Source: Alcanivoracaceae bacterium
GTDB lineage: Bacteria > Pseudomonadota > Gammaproteobacteria > Pseudomonadales > Alcanivoracaceae
DNA length: 64,000 nt
Assembly: GCA_029210325.1 (NCBI GenBank)
Contig: JARGPU010000005.1
Coordinates: 142,923-206,922 of the forward strand
Direction of reading: 5' to 3'
The notes beneath the pieces are model-generated. The model saw only the letters and a program-made list of their open reading frames with translations, had not been told where the DNA came from and ran no database searches. Positions 8,453 through 17,996 of the stretch are shown here, in pieces. How positions within the stretch are numbered: the stretch's first letter is position 1; each line of letters begins with the position of its first letter. Made by a program: the position numbers and the translations under genes.

Positions 8453-9691
8453 ATGAGCCTTAAGCCCATGCCACATCTGGAAACCTCCCGCTGGCGCCTG
8501 TTGGTGCTGATTTTTCTATGCCTCTTTTCCCTCAATGGTCACGCCGCCAGAGATGACGACGAAGACGATGATGAGATGGACGAGGTCACCGCCGAAGATC
8601 TGGCCATCGAAGACATTCCGGTGGACGAGAGAATCTTTCTGGAGACTTGGAAAAAGCCTCCGTTTGACCAGCGCTTCTTCACCTACACCGATGCCCAGAT
8701 CGAGGAAAAATGGGACTACCTGATGCGTGGACTGCGCATTCCGTATCCTTCGGCAGAGTACATACGCGCTCTGTCCGCCAAATACCCTTTTATTACGGAG
8801 GGCATCGATGGCTTTGACGGCGATTTCGAGGCTTTAGAAAAGAGCTGTTTATCTGCGTGGCGCAATTTCTTTGCCGGCAATTTCCAGCAATCCCGTAACG
8901 AAGGCATGAAACTCGGCGCAATTGGTACTATACCAGCACTGTTTTCGCAGTTGATGTACGGCATCTACCTGACCGAGCGGCAAAGCGAAAAATATATGTT
9001 GCTGCAGGACGTAGCGAACCACGCACACACCTATTTCGATGAAATTGAAGAGATCGAAGAAGACCCTGAAGTCGCCGCTCTCGCCGCGGCAGTCCGTCTT
9101 GGCTACGCCTATGCTATTGCCCGCATTGCTGAAGAGTCACCGATTCCGATCGTCGTTGCCCGCCGCTATATCGGCAAAATCAAGAGTAACTCTGACCACA
9201 TTACTGAGCTGGTCCCGGACCACCCGCTGGGCCATGCTTTTCGTGCTGGTGTAGATGCCGGCATCATGCGCCGGGTTGGCAAGTTCACCGGCAGGATGAC
9301 CTATAACGCCCGCTCCACTGTGGTGGGAAGCTCGTTCGGCAAAGCCCGCGAACTCACCCCGGATATTCCTATTGTCGCCTATGAGCATGCCAATGCTCTG
9401 ATTTACATGAACAAAAACCGTAACCTCAATGAGGCCATGGCTCTTTTTCAGGAAGCTTCCAGAATGCAGCCACAGTTTTCCATGGATGCTCTGGATACCA
9501 TGTACGCTCACAAACGACTCGCTGAAGTCCGTTTGTATGCGCTTAACTATCGCAGCTTCCGTAAGTTTGAAAAGGATCGCCGCAAACTGATTCGCACCAC
9601 TGACCGCAACCTGAGTAGCGTTAACAGTCCAACGCTGACCATGGATATGCTGGAAAACCCGGACAAGTACAAACTACCGGAACGTCAGTAA
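8453..9691 (+). CDS. Secreted acidic protein with TPR-like helical repeats, unknown function
   Basis: A 412-residue protein with a signal peptide (about residues 10-32, cleavage after GHA), followed by a short strongly acidic run (RDDDEDDDEMDEV). The rest is helix-rich; segments such as ALEKSCLSAWRNFFAGNFQQS and ALIYMNKNRNLNEAMALFQEA look like tetratricopeptide-type hairpins. It therefore probably works as a periplasmic binding or scaffold protein. I do not recognise the family. The next gene, a methyltransferase, starts three bases after its stop codon, so they form an operon. Confidence 0.75.
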   Translation: MSLKPMPHLETSRWRLLVLIFLCLFSLNGHAARDDDEDDDEMDEVTAEDLAIEDIPVDERIFLETWKKPPFDQRFFTYTDAQIEEKWDYLMRGLRIPYPSAEYIRALSAKYPFITEGIDGFDGDFEALEKSCLSAWRNFFAGNFQQSRNEGMKLGAIGTIPALFSQLMYGIYLTERQSEKYMLLQDVANHAHTYFDEIEEIEEDPEVAALAAAVRLGYAYAIARIAEESPIPIVVARRYIGKIKSNSDHITELVPDHPLGHAFRAGVDAGIMRRVGKFTGRMTYNARSTVVGSSFGKARELTPDIPIVAYEHANALIYMNKNRNLNEAMALFQEASRMQPQFSMDALDTMYAHKRLAEVRLYALNYRSFRKFEKDRRKLIRTTDRNLSSVNSPTLTMDMLENPDKYKLPERQ

Positions 9692-9694
9692 TTC

Positions 9695-10315
9695 ATGTTT
9701 GGCTGGTATGAGGACAAGGTATTTCCTCGACTGCTGGACTGGGCCACACGGCCGCTGGCGCGAGACAGAAAAGAACTGCTATCTCGAGCCACTGGCCGGG
9801 TACTGGAGATTGGCGTTGGCAGCGGCGCCAATTTCCCGTTCTACACCGAGGCCGCCAACGAAATTCATGGTATTGAGCCGGCCCCGGCCCTACTTGGTGA
9901 AGCAATAGCCAGCGCCGCCACACAGATCAACCCTCAGCGCTTTCAACTAATCAAGGCTGGCGCCGAAAACCTCCCCTATCCAGACAACCACTTCGACACC
10001 GTGGTAGCCTGCCTGGTGTTTTGCACCATCCCGGACGCCTCCAGCGCTTCTCAGGAAGCTTTGCGGGTACTTAAGCCCGGCGGCCAACTGCTTGTGCTTG
10101 AACATATTGCCCATCAAGAGTCGCTCTGGCGGCGCGGGCAGAAAATGATTGAGCCGGTATGGACGCCCATGGCCTGTGGCTGCCATCTAAGCCGGGACAC
10201 CTACCAACTGTTCGACCGGGCCGGCTTTGATGTTTCCGGCTTGCGACGCTGGCAGCATCCCAAAATCCCCAAGCTAGCCGGCTTCATGCTATCGGGAGTA
10301 GCGCTAAAGCCCTGA
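9695..10315 (+). CDS. Class I SAM-dependent methyltransferase (METTL7/UbiE-like)
   Basis: A 206-residue Rossmann methyltransferase. Motif I is VLEIGVGSGANF (SAM binding), the acidic end of strand 2 is HGIEPAP, motif post-I is FDTVVACLVFCTIPD, and VLKPGGQLLVLEHI is the typical UbiE/METTL7-like segment. A CGCHLSRDTYQLF stretch follows, also seen in the METTL7-like group, whose bacterial substrates are mostly unknown. It starts three bases after the stop of the secreted protein gene, so the two are co-transcribed. Confidence 0.85.
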   Translation: MFGWYEDKVFPRLLDWATRPLARDRKELLSRATGRVLEIGVGSGANFPFYTEAANEIHGIEPAPALLGEAIASAATQINPQRFQLIKAGAENLPYPDNHFDTVVACLVFCTIPDASSASQEALRVLKPGGQLLVLEHIAHQESLWRRGQKMIEPVWTPMACGCHLSRDTYQLFDRAGFDVSGLRRWQHPKIPKLAGFMLSGVALKP

Positions 10316-10317
10316 TC

Positions 10318-10348
10318 GGTCTGCGGCATCAAGCCGCAGGCGCAGACC
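10318..10348. terminator. Nested GC-rich hairpin after the methyltransferase
   Basis: GGTCTGCG at 10318-10325 pairs with CGCAGACC at 10341-10348. As an alternative, CTGCGGC (10321-10327) pairs with GCCGCAG (10333-10339) around an ATCAA loop. There is no T-run, so it may be a weak terminator or an RNA-stability element before the kinase gene. Confidence 0.4.
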
Positions 10349-10398
10349 AGTCGATAGGTTTAGAATCGGCACTCAAAGCAGCAATCTCACAGGGCCGC

Positions 10399-11592
10399 AT
10401 GACAGCACTCTCTCCCACTTCCTTCCGTATCTGGCGGAGCCGTTTGGTGATATTGCGCGGTATGATGGTGGTTATTCTCGCCATCGTCTTTATCGCCGCC
10501 TGGAGCCATTCTGTATCTCCGTTACCTGTGATCACCGCAGTCCTTTGGCTGACCCTGCTGTGGCTGCCATCACTGTTACTTCTTTTCACCGGCAAGACAC
10601 CAGAGCGGCATCAGCATCTCTGGCTAATCTCTGAACTGACCTTAGATGTGATGCTATTTCTCGGCTTCCTTTATCAGGTGGGCGGCGCGGGCAACCCCGT
10701 TATCTTCTACCTGCTGTTGCCGGTACTGGTTGCTGCCCTGTCCCTGCCAGTTGCCGGCAACCTGCTAATTGCAGTGCTGGCTAGCGCCGGTTATGCCAGC
10801 ACTTTTCTTTGGCAAACCGGCCATGCTCATCATATGCATGGCCTACAGGACATCAGTAATACCCACGGAATAGGTATGTGGCTAATCTTTCTAATGCTTG
10901 TAGTGGTGTTTTCTATGCTTGGGCAGGCTTTGCAACGGGCGCTTGGGCAAAGCCAGAGGCAGCAGGCGACCGCCTTGGGAATTGCCTTGCAGCGTGAGCG
11001 CATGTATCAGATCGCTGCAGATTTGGCTGATCGCGCCCACGAACTCAACACCCCACTGGCGACCTTAATGCTTATGACGGAAGATCCGCCACCTGAAGAC
11101 AATGCTCAGTTGCGCGAAGATTGGCAGCAAATTCACGCTCTGACAGAACGTATGGCCGCCCTGCTTAAGGCTCCAGCCAGCAGTTCAACACAAAGCCAGC
11201 GACTGCTGTCCGACCTGGTAACCGACCTTAGCAAGAACCTGCGCATTCTTGCTCCAGGCCTAACCGTGCGTTGGCATGGTCCGGATGACCTGCAACTATC
11301 TCAGACCAGCCAGTGGCAACGTATTCTTGCCAACCTTGGCTACAATGCCTGCGATGCGGGTGCCACTATGCTGGAAGTGCGCTGCGAAAAGGGTGTTGAG
11401 GATTGCTACATTCAGATCAGTGATGACGGCCCCCGGCAGCACGACCAGGATTCAGCCAGACAGGGACTCGGAATCGGGCTTGCCCTGGTGGAAACCACAC
11501 TTGCAGCGCTGGGCGGCTCTCTGGAATTGTTATTTGATCGGCAGTGGACCGTCGCCCGCATTCATTTACCCCTATCATGTCGAGGTGGCTGA
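10399..11592 (+). CDS. RegB/RoxS-type redox sensor histidine kinase
   Basis: A 397-residue membrane kinase with six hydrophobic segments in residues 18-175, then HisKA and HATPase domains. The phosphoacceptor box is AHELNTPLATL (His214), close to RegB's AHELGTPLATI. GGAGNP (residues 95-100), between membrane segments, matches the conserved GGxxNPF quinone-sensing motif of RegB/PrrB, with Val for Phe. The ATP lid shows GLGIGLALVE. The redox-active cysteine that RegB has about 40 residues after the His is missing: residues 200-300 hold no Cys. Its stop overlaps the next gene's ATG, giving a RegB-RegA pair. It is likely to control respiratory or redox genes. Confidence 0.88.
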   Translation: MTALSPTSFRIWRSRLVILRGMMVVILAIVFIAAWSHSVSPLPVITAVLWLTLLWLPSLLLLFTGKTPERHQHLWLISELTLDVMLFLGFLYQVGGAGNPVIFYLLLPVLVAALSLPVAGNLLIAVLASAGYASTFLWQTGHAHHMHGLQDISNTHGIGMWLIFLMLVVVFSMLGQALQRALGQSQRQQATALGIALQRERMYQIAADLADRAHELNTPLATLMLMTEDPPPEDNAQLREDWQQIHALTERMAALLKAPASSSTQSQRLLSDLVTDLSKNLRILAPGLTVRWHGPDDLQLSQTSQWQRILANLGYNACDAGATMLEVRCEKGVEDCYIQISDDGPRQHDQDSARQGLGIGLALVETTLAALGGSLELLFDRQWTVARIHLPLSCRGG

Positions 11593-12146
11593 TGAATGAA
11601 TATCTGCTGCTGCTCGAAGATGACGAAGCGCTGCGCCACCATTTGGGGCGCAAGCTCGAACGGCACCAATATCAGGTTATTTACTGCGCCACGCTGAGCG
11701 ATGCTCGGGACGCCGTAAAATCAAACCTGATGATTGACGTGGCGGTGCTGGATCAGAACGTCGGCAGCGATAATGGTCTGGATCTGATCACTCCTCTTCT
11801 GGAAAAGTTTCCCGCCTGCCGCATTCTGATTCTGACCGGCTATGGAAGCATCCCCGCCGCAGTAGCCGCCACCCGACGGGGAGCACGCAACTATCTGACC
11901 AAACCAGCATCACTGAATGACATTCTCCACGCCATAAGCGATGACGCGGCAACCGCCCTGCCCGCCCTACCCGACGCGCCGCCTTCGTTGGAGCGCCTCG
12001 AGTGGGATCATATTCAGCGGGTCATGGAGGAGCACGATGGCAACATTTCAGCAGCGGCGCGAACCCTGGGCATCCACAGGCGTACCTTGCAACGCCGGCT
12101 GAAGAAGCGTCCATCGGCAAGCGAGTACGAGAGAGACCGCAGCTGA
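11592..12146 (+). CDS. RegA/RoxR-type response regulator
   Basis: A 184-residue regulator with a receiver domain (acidic pair EDDE at 9-12, probable phospho-Asp54 in VAVLDQN, Thr in ILTGYGS, Lys in LTKPAS). A Pro-rich hinge (ALPALPDAPP) and a Fis-type helix-turn-helix (GNISAAARTLGIHRRTLQRRL) follow. The hinge, the SLERLEWDHIQRV segment and the recognition helix are those of RegA/PrrA/ActR. The sequence after Asp54 (QNVGSDNGL) differs from the usual DLRLxDGSGL. The ATG overlaps the kinase stop (ATGA), so the two are coupled. Confidence 0.9.
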   Translation: MNEYLLLLEDDEALRHHLGRKLERHQYQVIYCATLSDARDAVKSNLMIDVAVLDQNVGSDNGLDLITPLLEKFPACRILILTGYGSIPAAVAATRRGARNYLTKPASLNDILHAISDDAATALPALPDAPPSLERLEWDHIQRVMEEHDGNISAAARTLGIHRRTLQRRLKKRPSASEYERDRS

Positions 12147-12227
12147 GGCATATGCGGGCATATTGGACTACAGAACCGCTGCAGGAACTTACCGGCCAGC
12201 CTGCTGCAAAAACGCTACAATGTTGCC

Positions 12228-13964
12228 ATGCCAAGTAACTTCCGCATTGCTCTGCTGACCTTATGCCTCACCGCCGGCGCGGTGCAGGCCCACGCTGCCG
12301 ATAAACAGCCGTCATTGCAGTTCGAGTCAGACCAGCCTGCCTTAACCCAGAATCTTCAGGCCAGCCTGGATGTACTGCGCGAAAGCTGCACCGCTGACCG
12401 TTCCCGCAAACGTTTGCTGGAGCGCAACCTTCAGCGTCGCGCCGATCTCGCTGCAAAGGCGGTAGGATACTACGAGGCTGACATCAGCATTCGGTTTGAA
12501 GATAGCAAAAACTGCTGGCGCGCATTCATTACAGCCAAAGCCGGGCGTCCGGTAAAAATAACCGAAATCCAAGTGCGCCTTGAGGGCGAAGCCAAGACAG
12601 ACACTTCTTTTGCCGAACTCATCCGTAACAGCCCCTTGCAGGTAGATGCAATTCTGCGACATAACGATTACCAATCAACCCGGGACAGCCTTCTACGAAT
12701 AGCCAGTCAACGCGGCTATTTCGATCACCAACTTAAACAGCACCGCCTGGAAATAAACGCCGACGACTACTCTGCGCGGATTTTTCTGACGCTTGACAGT
12801 GGTCGCCGCCACCGCTTTGGAAAATTTATTCTGGACCAGGAAATACTTCACACACAGATAGCTGAGCGCTACCTGCGTTTTTCGCCGGGAGATTACTGGG
12901 ATAGCGACCTACTACTGGAGAGCCAGCAGGCGCTGCTTGGTAGTGGATATTTCACCACCGCAAGACTAGAGCGAGGCATTGCCGACCCTGTCACACTTCA
13001 AGTCCCAGCCACTCTCTATTTAAGCGAACGTCCACGTCGCGCATGGCTAACCGGAGTGGGAGTTAGCACCGATACCGGGCCGCGCTTGCGGCTCGGCTAC
13101 GAAGACCGCTACGTCAATAAGCAGGGTCATCGCTGGCATGTTGACAGCGAAATATCCACTTTGATTCGAGCTGCATCCAGTCGCTATGAAATCCCTTTGC
13201 GCGACCCGGCTCGTGACAGGTTGGTACTTTCTACAGGCTACCGCCTTGAGGATAATGAAAGTGCCAGAAGCGAACAGCTCCACTTCGGTGGAAGCCTGAT
13301 CGGCGGCATTGGCAATGGCTGGGTGCTGACGCGGTCACTGGACTATGAGAGGGAGAATTTTACCGTCGGCGATCAAAGCAACACGATTGAGCTTGTAATG
13401 CCTGGCGTACAAGTGCAAAAAAGCCGTAGTAACAACCCGATTTACCCTCGTCGCGGTTGGAAATTCAGCCTCGGCCTGCGCGGCACTCATCCGGAAATTT
13501 CCAGCACTGAGGCCTTCCTGCAAACCAGGGTTTCAGCAAAGGCGGTGGTTCCGCTTGGCCCTGCTAGATTACTTGCCAGAATTGATGGCGGCCAAACCAT
13601 GGTCAGCGATGTCGCCACACTACCGGCCACCGTGCGCTTCTTCGCTGGTGGTGATACCAGCGTACGCGGCTTCGACTATCGAACATTGGGCCCATCTGAC
13701 GCTACAGGCGAAGCAATTGGTGGTCGTCATCTGCTGGTCGGCTCTGTGGAAATGGACTTCCCATTGACGACACACTGGCATCCCGCCATTTTCACTGATG
13801 CAGGCAACGCCTTTAACGAAACCGATGAAATGAATATTCGTTACAGCGCTGGGGTCGGCATTCGCTGGCGCTCCCCATTGGGACCAATACGAATCGACCT
13901 TGCCCGTCCGGTTGATTCCCCGCGGAGCTGGCGGCTTCACCTTAGTATGGGGCCCGACTTATGA
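12228..13964 (+). CDS. tamA: TamA, Omp85-family translocation subunit
   Basis: A 578-residue outer-membrane protein (E. coli TamA is 577). It has a signal peptide cleaved near AHA-AD, then three POTRA-like domains (about 30-270) and a 16-strand Omp85 barrel. The barrel carries the conserved loop-6 motif VRFFAGGDTSVRGFDYRTLGP, whose VRGF/Y is diagnostic, and ends in RLHLSMGPDL. With TamB it forms the TAM complex, implicated in autotransporter assembly and phospholipid transport to the outer membrane. tamB starts 4 bases before its stop. Confidence 0.94.
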   Translation: MPSNFRIALLTLCLTAGAVQAHAADKQPSLQFESDQPALTQNLQASLDVLRESCTADRSRKRLLERNLQRRADLAAKAVGYYEADISIRFEDSKNCWRAFITAKAGRPVKITEIQVRLEGEAKTDTSFAELIRNSPLQVDAILRHNDYQSTRDSLLRIASQRGYFDHQLKQHRLEINADDYSARIFLTLDSGRRHRFGKFILDQEILHTQIAERYLRFSPGDYWDSDLLLESQQALLGSGYFTTARLERGIADPVTLQVPATLYLSERPRRAWLTGVGVSTDTGPRLRLGYEDRYVNKQGHRWHVDSEISTLIRAASSRYEIPLRDPARDRLVLSTGYRLEDNESARSEQLHFGGSLIGGIGNGWVLTRSLDYERENFTVGDQSNTIELVMPGVQVQKSRSNNPIYPRRGWKFSLGLRGTHPEISSTEAFLQTRVSAKAVVPLGPARLLARIDGGQTMVSDVATLPATVRFFAGGDTSVRGFDYRTLGPSDATGEAIGGRHLLVGSVEMDFPLTTHWHPAIFTDAGNAFNETDEMNIRYSAGVGIRWRSPLGPIRIDLARPVDSPRSWRLHLSMGPDL

Positions 13965-16900
13965 GGCGGCTCCTGCTGACAGTACTTGTTTTGCTGATTG
14001 CCATTCAGCTAGTGATGGCAGCACTACTTGGCACTGAACCCGGTAGTCGCTGGCTGATATATCGACTGTTGCCTCTCGTGCCGGGCAATCTGCAGATTGA
14101 CCAGATCAATGGCACCGTGCTTGATGGTTTTTTCGTCAGCAACCTTGAATTCCAGAACAACGATCTGTCTGTACAGCTAGCTCAGGCCGAAATTGCCATA
14201 GATACCGGCGAGCTCTGGCAGGGCTGGCTCAGTGCCCGTCACTTGAGAATCGACGGAATGCTTATAAACCTGCCAGAGCTCGAGCCCGGCAGTGACAATA
14301 AGTTTGTTTTACCGGATACGTTAGCACTGCCATTCGGCATTGCCATCACATCTGCAAGACTGAGCGATCTCCAGCTGGACAGAAATCATCAGCAGCTACT
14401 AAAAATTGGTGCCGTTGAGTTAGATGAAGCATTTATCAGAGGGCAACTCAATATTGACAGGCTGAGCGTCAATCAACAGCAACATCAGGCCATACTCAGC
14501 GACGTCCATATTGACCTTGCCATGCCCTACCCCGTCGATGCCCGCCTGCGCTGGCAAAGCGAATTGGCAAGGGTATCCAGCTGGCTCGGCAGTGAAAAGC
14601 TCGCCGGGAATGCGCGCATTGGAGGTTCGCTCATTGACCTGAGCGTTAGTCATCACCTGAGCGCACCACAGATAATAGATAGTCAAATCGAGGTTGCGCC
14701 ATTCTCAGCCAAGCATGATTTTTCCAGCCAGCACAAATGGAAAAGTCTATCTATATCCCTGCCGCAAAAGCAGGTAGTGGAACTGTCTTCTGGAGAATTA
14801 CAGCTGGACTCAGATGACAGCGTGGTTCGCCTGACGTCCGAAACCCACATTAATTTACCTGACGTCATAGATGGCCAGCTCGAAGCTTCCGCAAGTGGAG
14901 ACTGGCAACGGGCCACCTCTCTCAATGTGAAACTAACAGGTGACGATGGCGCGCTAGAGATCAGCGGCACTACCCGCTGGCTTCCCGGCATAAATTTTAA
15001 CCTGACCACAGAAGGCAGAGAGATTAGTCCGGCCATACTTGACCAGAGACTACCAGGAAGGATTAACGTTTCAGGAAAGCTGAGCGGCCAGCGCGACGAT
15101 ACTGATAAGTGGCAGATCGTTGCCGACAGCTTCCGCATTACAGGGCTACTTAATGATCGTCCCATAGAAGCAACACTACGTGCAGCAATGAGCGACTCTG
15201 CGCTATCACTAAACGGCGAGGCGGCATACGACAAAAACCGCGTCAGTATTGATGGACACATCAATCAGACCCTTGATATTCATAGCCACGTACAGCTACT
15301 TAACCCACAAAGTTTTCACCCGGATCTGCGCGGTGTCGCTGACGTCTATCTGCATCTTTCTGGGTCGCGCAGCGAGCCTCTTTTGGACATTGATGCCAGC
15401 AGCAGTCGAATGGGTTTTTCTCAATACACAATAGAAGATGTGGAAATTCATGGACGGCAGCTAGGCTTGCTATCGGACCAGATGCAACTATCAGCAACCA
15501 GTAATGACATCCTCTATTACAATAGGAGCCTCCTTAACAGTACTGAAATTCAGTTTCAAGGCAGCCATGACAAACATGTATTAAGCTGGTCCCTGCATCA
15601 GCAGGCCGCCCAATTGTTCGGCACTGTGCGCGGTGGCATGAAGAACATTGCAGCAGGCTGGAATGGAACACTTGATCAACTCACTTTGCTCCTGAGCGAC
15701 TTCCCCGACTGGCAATTAAACAGCCCAACAGCGCTATCACTATCAGCCAAGCAGCAACTTCTGGAAAAGACATGCCTGTCTAATGGAGATGGACAGGCGT
15801 GCATAGAGGGTAGCTCCACTGCGGAACAACTCGGCGTAAATCTTGCGATTAGCGCCCTGCCTCTTGCGCCTTTTTCCGCGCTACTTGGTCCGGGTATAAG
15901 CGTGTCTGGTGAACTTGAGCATAGAAGTGATATCAACCGCGACTCTAATGGCGGCTGGCACGGCTCGCTGCATAGCACGCTCAACGGCACAACGATCTCT
16001 TTCGATGATGGGCCGGTAGATTATCCACTGCTGCTTGAAGGGGCAGAAGTGTCTGCCACACTTAAGCAGGAGAAAATTGACGCCGAGGCAAGTGTGGTCA
16101 TGTCTGAACATGGCTATCTACAGGCCTCGCTGAGCACCGCGATGCCAACAGATGCTGCCCTGAAGGGCCGGCTTGATGTTGCCATCACTGAGTTACGCTG
16201 GCTCGAGTTGCTGATACCAGGCATTCGTCAGCGCAGTGGCAACCTCACTGGGGACTTGATCCTATCCGGCCAAAGGAATGCACCACAACTGCACGGCCTA
16301 CTGACACTGAAAGATGGCGAAACCGATGTGGCAGAAGCCGGTCTCACACTGAAGAATATCAGTGCTGAATTAAAAGCCGAAGGCAAACATATTGGTATAT
16401 CCGGTAGCGCTCAGTCAGGCCCAGGGTCCGTTGATATCACGGGCGAACTTGACCTTGCAGGCGGCCTACCCGGAGAGCTGGACCTGAGGATTAGCGGAGA
16501 GCGTTTTCAGCTGCTTGCCTTGCCCGAGGCCATGGTGCTAATCAACCCTTCTGTCACACTGAAGGGAAACGCACAGCTATTTCGCTTGCGCGGGGACATA
16601 CAAATTCCGGAAGCGCGTCTGGCGCCCCAACAGCTACCAGAACTTGCCATCCGCGTTAGCGAAGATCAGGTCATGGTTAATTCGGTAAAGCCGCCAGTTG
16701 AGTCGCTGAAAGTAGATGCAGAGTTGATGCTGCTAATCGGCAAGGATGTACACTTCAGTGGTTTTGGCTTGGACGCCCGCCTTGGAGGCAATCTGCAGTT
16801 TATTCAAAAGCCGGAAAAGCCGGTAACCCTGCTTGGCGACCTTCGTATCGAAGAAGGCCGCTATAGGGCCTACGGACAGAATCTGGCAATTGATCAGGGT

Positions 16901-17419
16901 GTGCTGCTGTTTCAGGAGAAAATTGACAACCCTGGATTGAATATCCGCGCGGTGCGCCGCATTCCCAGTGCTCAAATTGTCGCCGGCGTGGCCATCAGCG
17001 GCACTCTGCAGAATCCCCAAGCCCGGCTGATTTCTGAGCCGGGCATGGAAGAGAGCGAAATCATGGCCTGGCTACTGACTGGCCGCGGACTTGCTGGAGG
17101 CTCCGAAAGTGACAACGCCATGATCGCTCAGGCATTGGCAGTTTATGGGCTCGAGCAAGGTAGCGGTGTGACCAAGAAAATCGGCGACAAACTGGGCCTT
17201 GATGAGATCGCCGTCGGCAGTGACTGGGAAACTTCCGATGCGTCTCTGATGCTCGGCAAGCAGATTAGCGACCGGCTATATCTACGCTATGCCATAGGTT
17301 TGTTCGATGCTGTCTCAACGGTCATGCTGCGCTACACCCTTAGCCGACGTCTGCATCTTGAAGCCCAATCAGACAGTAACCGGCAAAGCCTTGATCTCAT
17401 TTATCAGGTAGAGCGCTGA
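13961..17419 (+). CDS. tamB: TamB, periplasm-spanning translocation / lipid transport protein
   Basis: A 1152-residue protein anchored by one N-terminal membrane helix (residues about 3-25). A long AsmA/VPS13-like repeat-rich beta region follows and then the conserved C-terminal TamB (DUF490) domain. The C-terminal pattern is clear: LLGDLRIEEGRYRAYGQNLAIDQGVLLF, SEPGMEESEIMAWLLTGRG and GSDWETSDASLMLGKQISDRLYLRYA. It is somewhat shorter than E. coli TamB (1259). The middle varies, as usual. It forms the inner-membrane half of the TAM bridge with TamA. Confidence 0.94.
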   Translation: MRRLLLTVLVLLIAIQLVMAALLGTEPGSRWLIYRLLPLVPGNLQIDQINGTVLDGFFVSNLEFQNNDLSVQLAQAEIAIDTGELWQGWLSARHLRIDGMLINLPELEPGSDNKFVLPDTLALPFGIAITSARLSDLQLDRNHQQLLKIGAVELDEAFIRGQLNIDRLSVNQQQHQAILSDVHIDLAMPYPVDARLRWQSELARVSSWLGSEKLAGNARIGGSLIDLSVSHHLSAPQIIDSQIEVAPFSAKHDFSSQHKWKSLSISLPQKQVVELSSGELQLDSDDSVVRLTSETHINLPDVIDGQLEASASGDWQRATSLNVKLTGDDGALEISGTTRWLPGINFNLTTEGREISPAILDQRLPGRINVSGKLSGQRDDTDKWQIVADSFRITGLLNDRPIEATLRAAMSDSALSLNGEAAYDKNRVSIDGHINQTLDIHSHVQLLNPQSFHPDLRGVADVYLHLSGSRSEPLLDIDASSSRMGFSQYTIEDVEIHGRQLGLLSDQMQLSATSNDILYYNRSLLNSTEIQFQGSHDKHVLSWSLHQQAAQLFGTVRGGMKNIAAGWNGTLDQLTLLLSDFPDWQLNSPTALSLSAKQQLLEKTCLSNGDGQACIEGSSTAEQLGVNLAISALPLAPFSALLGPGISVSGELEHRSDINRDSNGGWHGSLHSTLNGTTISFDDGPVDYPLLLEGAEVSATLKQEKIDAEASVVMSEHGYLQASLSTAMPTDAALKGRLDVAITELRWLELLIPGIRQRSGNLTGDLILSGQRNAPQLHGLLTLKDGETDVAEAGLTLKNISAELKAEGKHIGISGSAQSGPGSVDITGELDLAGGLPGELDLRISGERFQLLALPEAMVLINPSVTLKGNAQLFRLRGDIQIPEARLAPQQLPELAIRVSEDQVMVNSVKPPVESLKVDAELMLLIGKDVHFSGFGLDARLGGNLQFIQKPEKPVTLLGDLRIEEGRYRAYGQNLAIDQGVLLFQEKIDNPGLNIRAVRRIPSAQIVAGVAISGTLQNPQARLISEPGMEESEIMAWLLTGRGLAGGSESDNAMIAQALAVYGLEQGSGVTKKIGDKLGLDEIAVGSDWETSDASLMLGKQISDRLYLRYAIGLFDAVSTVMLRYTLSRRLHLEAQSDSNRQSLDLIYQVER

Positions 17420-17445
17420 TTAGCGGCGAGTCAGCTTTTGCAAAA

Positions 17446-17868
17446 TCACGCTTCCGAGGCCGTTGGAAGGGAATAGATGCCCGTCACATGGGCCACCATC
17501 TTGTCACTGCCAGCACTGAATAAGCGCACCTCCAGCACCGCAGATCGACGACCAAGGCGAATGATCTGCGCTTCGGCAATGAGATCGCACGGATCCGGAC
17601 GGGCAAGAAAGTTGATATTCAGGTTCTGCGTGACCGCCATCTCAAGCCGGCCGAGCTGGCCAAGAATAGCCGCATACATGGCTGCATCCGCCAGCCCCAT
17701 CATGGTCGGCCCAGACAAAGTGCCGCCTGGACGAACAAGGTTTTCCCGGAATGGCTGGCGTAACCGAGCCTTGCCTGAGCCCGCCTGTTCTATACGAATG
17801 CCGTGCTCGCTGAAGTTGGGCACCCCACTGCGAATAATCTGCTCTACCGCGCTGGCATCAAGACTCAT
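17446..17868 (-). CDS. PaaI-family hotdog thioesterase
   Basis: An acyl-CoA thioesterase of the PaaI/YdiI hotdog group. The family core is RPGGTLSGPTMMGLADAAMYAAIL, and TQNLNINFLARP forms the next strand. I chose ATG 17868 (MSLDASAVEQII, 140 aa). The longer frame to 17955 adds 29 residues that run towards the divergent proS promoter. It converges on tamB with a 26-base gap. The substrate is unknown. Confidence 0.8.
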   Translation of the reverse strand: MSLDASAVEQIIRSGVPNFSEHGIRIEQAGSGKARLRQPFRENLVRPGGTLSGPTMMGLADAAMYAAILGQLGRLEMAVTQNLNINFLARPDPCDLIAEAQIIRLGRRSAVLEVRLFSAGSDKMVAHVTGIYSLPTASEA

Positions 17869-17996
17869 ATTGCAACTCTGCTGAACAAAACCGGCCTCTA
17901 TCATAGCGATTGCATGCCGACAGAGCAGCATGCCCATGGGCAGCGACCTCCGCATACCGTAAAATGGCCGGCTTTAACACCTTTCAGGAACTGCTC

